From Charina bottae (lineage: Eukaryota > Chordata > Lepidosauria > Squamata > Charinaidae), in assembly GCA_023362775.1 (NCBI GenBank), contig JALMGJ010000006.1:52877501-52941500 (forward strand): a DNA stretch of 64,000 nt, given 5' to 3'. The position numbers were made by a program, and so were the translations under genes. The notes beneath the pieces are model-generated. The model saw only the letters and a list, made by a program, of their open reading frames with translations, was not told the DNA's origin and made no database searches. Positions 25,301-34,300 of the stretch are shown here, piece by piece (the stretch's first letter is position 1; every line of letters starts with the position of its first letter).

Positions 25301-28300
25301 TGGCCACATGACACGCGTGGAACGCTGTTACCTACCCACCAAAGTGGTACCTATTAATCTACTTGCATTTGCATGCTTTCGAATTGCTAGGTTGGCAAGA
25401 TGCTAAAATTGCTAGGTTGGCAAAAATTGCTAGGTTGCAATGTATATCATGTCCTAATGATGATCCCATGTTTTTTTTTTCAGATAATTATACTCAGCAG
25501 TTGATTACTAACTGCATTTTAAAATCTTGGTGACCAACTGAATCAGTCCCAATAGCCCTGTCAAATGCAAAGATATATAACACCCAGGTCTAAAAAAGGA
25601 AACAGTGCTGCAGTATGTCTACAAAAGATAAACCTCCTAGGTAAACTCAGATTATTTTTCAATACATCAATAGCAATAGTTCAAGAATTCACCACATCTT
25701 TATCCTTGAATTGCTTTGTACTACCAGACTTAGTCTCAAGTATTAAGAACTTCACACTTGTAAACTATTTACAAAATAGGAAACAGAAGATGACCCCAAG
25801 AAACCTTAAGGTGAATGCAACACCATGACAAAGAGGCATGATCCAGTGGCAAAGATTGCAAATTACATTATTAGCCTATTGAGGTAGAGATGAGCAAAAC
25901 CAGTCAGTTTAAGACAATACTGAATCAATGGACTAAAGATCTGCATTATTGTAAGCTCTGTTTCTGTGTTAGTGCTGACATTGTACCAATGCATTTTATT
26001 TAACAAAGTATGTCTACCTCCCAAATATCCTAAATTTTGCAATAGAACAGATATGGTAAAACAAGAGAAATACAACAAATTAACTCAAATGCACTTAACT
26101 GCATTCAATAAAATAAAAATCTTAAACTGACACCCACCGTTAAGCCAACATCAGTACCAACTCTGAGAGAAAACCATTTCACAATCAAGATGGCATCACC
26201 AAAGTTTACCCCAATTCTTTTACAACCAAGTTGTATACCCCATCTGAATACTGTATACAACTTTCACACATGACACAAGCTCCTTTGGCAGACCTTAAGA
26301 ACACAGCAGACACAAAGGAGGAAAGTACAATATTGGTTTTTATTAAAAACACCATAATGCGACAAATTTCCACCCCATAATGCAACAAGTTTCATGTCAA
26401 GGCAAACATAACACATACAGTATATACATTCAAATGTGTCTCTTACTGTTAGCGGAGGAATATTTATCAATGCTATGATAATTCTAAAGTATTAGGACAA
26501 TGAGGTCTTGTAGGATTGTATTATATAGAGCAGCTATACAGGTGTCAAATAGCCATGTTGTTAACTGTTGCTGTCTTCAGTAGATGGCCCCACCAAACTG
26601 ATTTTTTCTAGGCTCATAACCTAAGAGGACCAGCCCTGGATTTTACTTAGAGAATGGAGATCCCCCAAGAATCTCAGGACTATAAGAAATGGCACAAAAC
26701 AATCACAAACCACTGCTGTTGCCAAAAAAACTGCATGGATCTATGAAGACACCATAATTTCAACTATACTAGGATACATTTTTTTACGGTGGTTCTGCTA
26801 AATTAGATCAGCATTTCCCAAAACTCAGGAAGCTCTATAAGTTGCAGTTTAATTACTCCATAAATCAGTATATGCTGATGCTAACAGCTTTCTTTGTGCT
26901 CTATATCTTCACAGGAAAGACAATGCTTTTGTTTCACTAAGAAGTCTGCAATTTTCTGAAATAAGTATTCAAGGTATTATTCACAGAAGTCATGATTGAA
27001 GATTATGTACCATCAAAGTGATGTTGTCTCTTAATCACCATATAGATAGTCTCCAAGACAATCCCCGTTGGGGGAGATGGGCGGTAATATAAATCTAATA
27101 AAATAAATAGTAAAATAAATAAATCTGTCCCCAACCCGCTCCTTTCAAGTCTTCAGATTGGTGCTATAATTGAGTCCATCTACCTTGCTGCTGGTCAGTT
27201 TCTTCTCTTTCTACCTTTCCCAGAATTATAGCCTTCTCAAGAGAATTACATATTTGCATAATCTCTCCAAAGTATGAAATTTGAGCCTGGTCATTTGTAC
27301 CTCTCGTGAGAACTCTGAGTTGATTTGTTCAATATCCGTTGTTTGTTTTCTTGGCTGTCCATGATAATCTCAGGAGTCTTCTCCAACACCAACATCCAAA
27401 AGTATTATTACTCTATTTATCCCACTTCTTCAAAGTCCAACTTTTGCTCTCATGATTCTTATCTTTTAGGTATAGACACATCCCAGTATCTGGATATATT
27501 TTCCAAAGCCTTCATTGCTACTCTTCCAAGTGCTAGTCTGTGGTGTAATCCTTAACTGCTGGTTCTTTTACTATTGATAGTGAAACCTAAAAGGCAGAAG
27601 CTATCTACCACTTCAATATCTTCATTGTTAATTCTAAGGCTGTTTGTTGTACCTCTTGTCATTAGCTTGGTCTTCTTTATATTTAACCAGAGTTCTATTT
27701 TCTCACTGTGCTCCTTGACTTTCATTACTAGAGCTTGCATAGCCTTTGCATTTTCAGCTATCAGAGAAGTGTAATCTAATCAGCCAGAGCTTTCCAAACT
27801 GTGTGTCGCTACACAAAAGTGTGTCGCCCCACACAGTCTGGTGTGTCACCACACAACCCGGAAGCGCTGATCATCATCAGCGCTTCCGGGTTTTCCCACG
27901 GCGACAGACCAACTGCAGCGTGCAAACCTTGAAAGCGGCAGCAGCGCTTCCGGGTTTTTGTGCGCTGCCGCAAGGACGGCACTTCCGGGTTTTCCTGCGG
28001 CGACACACCAACGCCGGTTGGTGTGTCGCCACGGGAAAAACTTTGGAAAGCCCTGTAATCAGCATAGCGTATGAGTTTCTTCTTCTAATTTTAAAGCCAT
28101 GCTCACCTTCTTCCAATACAGCTTCCTTCAATATAAATTTAGCATATAGGTTGAATAAATAAAGGGAGAGTACATATGTTTGTCTCACTCCTTTGCCAAC
28201 CTGGAATCAGTCTGTTTTGCCATGTTCCATCCAGACTGTGGCTTCCTGACCAGTATATAGGTTTCACACAAGGATAATGTTCTGGGATTCCCATTTTTCT

Positions 28301-31300
28301 AAGTATATTCCACAATTTCACACAACTGATACAATCGAAGTCCTTTCTACAATCAATAAAGCACATATTTACTTCTTTATAGTATTCTTTGGCTTTATCA
28401 ATTATTCACCATGCATCAGCAATAATGTATTCTGGTTTATTATTAATGTGTTTATTTCAACACATTCCTCATGCTTCAGGGACAATATTCCATTTACAGT
28501 AAATAATTGACAAAAAGCATAAAGGAGGACGTGTCCTTGTATAATGTGCTGTCTCCCAGCTTTTTATTTGCTGTTAACTTGGAAATATATTTGTATTTTC
28601 CCAAGCACCTCACTGGTATACAATTGTTCTTGTACAGCAGCTATGTTCAGCTATGGACACCCACATTTATTCCTGAAATTTTATTTCCCACCCTTGTAAG
28701 TATAATATGCCAGTTGTTTTCTTAGTATGAGATATGTTGTATGTAAATAGATTTGAGATGAGAACAACATTGCTGCAATGGCCTGAATGGATTTCTGGCG
28801 CTCTCTCTTTGAGGAAAAAGATGAAGGATAAAAGTTGTATTACTAGCATTCTTTGCTTCTCAGCTTTTCAACGCCAGAGTTATGCTAACAATATTATTCA
28901 ATAGGAAATGCTTGCAAACATGAAATAACAACATAGTCCTCTGGGAACTTTTTTGCAAACTCCATAAAAGTTAAAGAAATCACTAAACATAGCTGACTCT
29001 AGATGAAAAAGAACAGAAAACAAAATACAGGTTTTGTGGTTTGTCCAACTTGGTATTTTAAATAAAATGTATCAACATTCAAATTGTTAGCTAAAAAGAC
29101 TTGTAAACAAACCTTACTTTTATCTAAAAATATTTACTACTAGTAGAACTTATTTCTCTTGATTTCCAAGCAAATGCAGTAGCCTGGTGACACTGGTTTC
29201 TTCCATGGACAGAGACCATTTATGGTGGTGACCTGAACAGAATTTGCCATTGAAAAAAATATTACAGAAGAGTAATTATAAGCTTGGATAAAATGGGGAG
29301 ACCCAAATTCATATTTTCAATTAACCCACTGGTTTATTAGCTGACTTTGGCCAGCCAACAATTGATGGTCTAAATTAGAAGGTAGTTGTGAAGACGAAAT
29401 GGAAGGGCAGGAGGAAAAGCAAATGAAATAAATATACAAACAACCTTCTTCTATCAGAGCTGCTGAATCAATAAAAGGGCACTGCCATCAGTAGTTATGA
29501 GAAATTCTGGGAAGGCTGGGAAAGTAATGGAAGAAATATTGGACATGAACAAGAGATAAGAAAAGAGTTCATTAGTGAATGGGTGAGCTGTCTAGACTGT
29601 ATAATAAAGCCTGACCAGAAAAGATTCCAACTGTTCAGAGAGACTCTGCCTTAATGACATCACTAATAAACGGGGACTGGAAATTCTATTACTATTTCCA
29701 AGATTCTGTATCTTACCCCTAATCCTGATATTAAACACAACTTAAGGAAGTCTGTCATTCTTGTTTCTTTGTTTGTTCCTTGGTCCTTGTCAAGAGGCTT
29801 GACTAGGAGAAAGGACTGAATTGCCGGCTGAGGAAATTATTTCCCCCTGCAGGGCTGCTAGCTACTAGGAGGGCACCTTAATCAGAAGCCAACTATAACA
29901 TTTACATTTTGATTCTACCATGCACATGCTACTGTAATATAACATTTAGCAGTCTGATAGTTATGCCTAAAAATACACCAATTCAAATTCCATATTTAAT
30001 AATATGTTTGATCCATGAGGCTGGTTTCTTTAGCATTAGATCATCCTAGTGTCTTTTTAAGGCTATGAAAAACAGTATATCACTTGAAACAGAAGTGGAA
30101 GGGGCTCTTTTGAACATTGAGTCCAAACCCTGTTCAGTGCAGGAAACCAGATTAAAATATCCCAGATGGCTGTCTAATCTCCAAATGAACATACCAATGA
30201 AGGGAAGACTGCCATCTTTGAGTCATAGGTTCTATTGTAAAACTATTGTCAAAGTTCAATTGACCTGCCTTCCTTGAACTTCAGTCCACTATTCAGCATC
30301 CTTTATTATGGTGTGTGACAGAATAGTTCTTGAAGACTATCATCATATCCTCCTTCAATCTTCTCAAGGCAAAAATATTTCCTCCACTCTCTCCTTATAG
30401 GACTTTGTGTATTCTTGTTGTCCTACTCTGGATTTGTAAATTCTCTGAGTGCTTCCTGAAAGTGTGATGGACACAATATATGAGGTTGGGTCTGACATAC
30501 ATAGAATGAAATGGAATGATCACATCCTGCAATTTGGAAACTATATTTCTCTTGATGCAACCTACAATTGCATGTGCCTTTTTTGCAGCCACTTCACTCT
30601 TGCTGATTCTTATTCAGTTTGCAAACAAGTACTATTCCAAGGTCTTTTTCACAGATGCTACTGACAAGCCAGATCTTCCCCAGTCTATACATGCATGCTT
30701 CATTTCTGTTCTCTAAGTGAAGTACTTTGCATATCTGTGGTTCATATGGCAAACAGAACCAAGACCAAATGAGTTACATTATGACTTTGTGATGTGTGAA
30801 CTGTCTGTGATTTCTGCTACAATTTTAAATTCTAATATACATAGTCCTCATTCAGTGACCACTAATTCAGCAACATTTCGAGTTATGACGGCACTGAACA
30901 AGGAGACTTACAACTGGTCTTTGTAGTTATGGCTGTCGCAGCACCCCTGCGGTCACATGATCACAATTTGGGCACTTGGCAACTGGCTTGCAATTACAAT
31001 GTCGCAGCATCCTGTGGTCACGATTGTCATTTGCAGCCTTCACTGCCAGCTTCCAACAAGCAAAGTCAATGGGGAAGCCGGCAGGAGGTCGCAAATGGCT
31101 ATCACATGACTTTGTGCCTAACGACTGCAACTGGAACTGCCGTTAAGTTTGCATAGTCACATGACATCAAGTTTTATGATGTCACTTAGCGACAGAGTTC
31201 CTAGTCCAATTACCATTGTTAGCTGAGGACTACCTTAGCAATTAATTGTTCTTTGTTATAAAGAGTGCAGGCATAATAATTTTGTTTATCTCCATCTCAC

Positions 31301-34300
31301 ATAGTTGATGCTCTTTCTAGGGCCCATGGATAGAACATATATATTAACCCTATCTTCTTGAAGGCTGATGCTCCCACAGACTATGGCCTACAAGGGAAAG
31401 TTTAAATAAACTAGCCAGCCTTCTCTTTTGACAATGCTGAACTAAAAAAGTGGGTTCATCACAATATCTCAATGTAAACTTTGCCCTTTAGTATTTGCGT
31501 TCTGATGTCACATGCAAGTATATAAGACACAGCGCTTGTGTTGTGATGTTGCTGCTCACATTTCAGCATTTTGAGGAAATCTTGGCTTGCTGCAGATGCC
31601 CCCGATTCTATAGGAGATTCTTTTTGTCGTCTTTATTTCTCTGCTCTTTGACAGTAAGGATAGAGGCTGTGGGATCCTTAGCTATGCACATGTTGAGGTC
31701 AAGGAACAGGACACCAAATAAAGGTATCTCCCTAGAAGATAAGTGGTGGCAGCAATAACTACCAAGCTGCATACCAGGGCAGGAAGGCAAGGCCATGGTG
31801 GATAAAATTCAGGGGGCTTTAGGAAGAAGAGAGTTGAGACTTTCCACCTTTTATCTTTTGGGATCAGCCCTGCTGCTTCACGTGGGCTGACAGTGAGTGA
31901 CTCTCCTCAGGTCACCTAGTGTGCTCCATGGTCAAATGAGGACTTGAACCTGGAGCTCCTGTCTCATTCCAACACTTTAAACATTACAGCATATGGGTTC
32001 ACTACACCACACTGAGGAGCAATGTCATCTTGTAGTAGCATTAAAGGTACTGTTAAGGTGAGTTTAGTTATTATTTTCACATCCACAAATTTATACATGT
32101 TTATAAAGATTGGCAAAGATTTGGGTTTATAAATGTAGCTGAACGTCAATTTTGCAGTTCTGCTTGCATAATTTATTTCCTGCTTGTAACAAAGTCGCTA
32201 TTGTATGCCCTAGTTTTATCAGAACTGATACTGCACACATTTTTCATAACTGATGCTGCACAGGAAATCATGTAAAAGTACCACTGACAGGCTAATATAT
32301 TTTCTTTATTTGCAGTGTAGCTATTTTGCCAAAGTAGAAAAGCCTAGCGATGCTTAGTATACATCAGGGCTTTCCAAACTTTTGCCGTTGGTGACACACC
32401 AACGGCCGGCGTGCAAAAACCCAGAAGCACCGCCGCCACGCAAAACCCCGGAAGCACCCCTGCGCCATCAGCACTTCCGGGTTGTCGCGCGACACACCTG
32501 GGGCCCCCAGGCGACACAGTACTGTGTCGCGACACAGAGTTTGGAAAGCCCTGCTATACATCTTTGAAGTATGACACAAACTTATATTTCCAGAGTCTGA
32601 GGTTTAGCCTGCAATCCTATGTGTGCTTTCCTGGAATAACCTTACATTAACACTGTGGTTCTTATTTCCAAGTAACCATGTTTTAGGATTATGCTGTACA
32701 AAATTCTAAGCAGCTGCTTCAATCAAATAGGAGAAGCTTCTGTTCTCTCACCCCCCAGGATCAGAACTGGAAGATCATTAAAAGGTCTACTTTTAACATA
32801 GCTAATTGAGTTAATTGCATGCACCAGTTCATTTTAGTGCAGTGTTCATGCTAGTTCATGTACTGTACCTGTGGATAGCACACTGCCATGCTGCATGTTA
32901 ATGAAAAAAGATACAAGACAAAGAAAGTTAGCTTTAAAACATTTATGAGAATAACCTGTGTGACATTGTATATACAACACTGCTGTAGTAGAACTTATAA
33001 GCATAATTAGGGATATTTTCAAATAAATGGTTCATGAGTGTTTCTAACGTTTAAGGAATTATAATGGCAACCTGGTATACCCAGAATTAAATTCCTCTGC
33101 AGGCACAATCCAAACAAAATTAATAAATCCTATTTATTTCAAAACCTAAGCTAATTCTTTGGCAGACACTGGGACTACAAAATGTTCAGTATTGTTAATT
33201 TCATCATCTGAGACATTTTAATTTTCTTAAAATATTTTCAAAATGCTTTTTGTTAAAACAATCCCTTAGGGACAACAATCTTCAATAGCTATCTTCTCTA
33301 TTTGGGCAATTAGCTATCAGAAAGTTTCCCTGTTATGGAAATTTTGTCCTCTTAACTTTTCATTGGACACCAAATCTGATGTTCAAGTATCAAGGGAAAA
33401 AAATGAGGGTATGTGCAATTAATAGCTTGGGTTCTTTGTTGCTTTTAACAGTTTGTGATGTTAAATGGCTCAACAATATTGCTGCATATAAATTTGTTAC
33501 TGTTTTGCCATTTTATATTCCTAGGTAAATATTTATGTATTACACTGTAAAATATCTTGATAATTAAATATTGAAAGTCAGATTAAATTCCTGTTTCCTT
33601 GAAACTAAATCACATTGACATTCAGTGGATTTACTTCCTGGAAAGTATGTTCTGTATGGAGCTTGAACTCCTGCAATATAAGATTCAGGTCTTTATTATA
33701 CAAGTTGAAAACTATAAATTTCCTCCACAAACATATTATACAATCAGCTTTTAGCTCTAAAATAAATACTACTATATGAAAAGCAGGTTTTTTACCAATA
33801 ATATACTACAATCCTATATGATAAATCCTTAGAAAGTTCAACTCAAAATATGACTTTCTTATCCACACTACTAATGCAGAATGTTTATAGAAATAAATAT
33901 TTTTTCTTGTGCCAAAAAGCATTTTGAAAATGCAGCAACAGCATAATAATATTTGGAATATAAGTACCGTATATCATCTCTGGATTAACATAAATAGTAC
34001 TTACGCCTTTTGGGGGAAACTGCCTGCAAAGAGGCTGTTACGATATCACAGTTCTTTTGCAGTTTATGTAAAAGTCTGTCCTTTTGTTTCAGAAGGCGAA
34101 GCAGTTTTGCTGACTGAACACAAATTCTATAATTCAACTCCCGCATTACAGTTGTCAATTCACTAATATCTGTCAAGAAAAGAAAAAAGAAAATAAGGCC
34201 AAAGGCTGCAATCTGTAACTTGAAAATCTATTTCCCTCTTTGATAATCAGTATGGTTTTCTTCAAAAGGGTCTTATCATAACTACTGTAGATACCCTTGG

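Larger units (their letters stand above)
16098..34004 (-). other. TBC1D30: TBC1D30 intron 2 (17.9 kb, carries promoter 1b)
   Basis: This long intron holds three hAT MITEs, BovB and RTE pieces, SINEs, L2 tails and the alternative promoter. Stretches with nothing I recognise are 17291-17762, 18070-18665, 19386-19967, 21016-22190, 23467-24430, 24600-25105, 25440-27050, 28400-30060, 31233-32364 and 32554-34004. All are AT-rich with only short chance frames. Confidence 0.7.
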
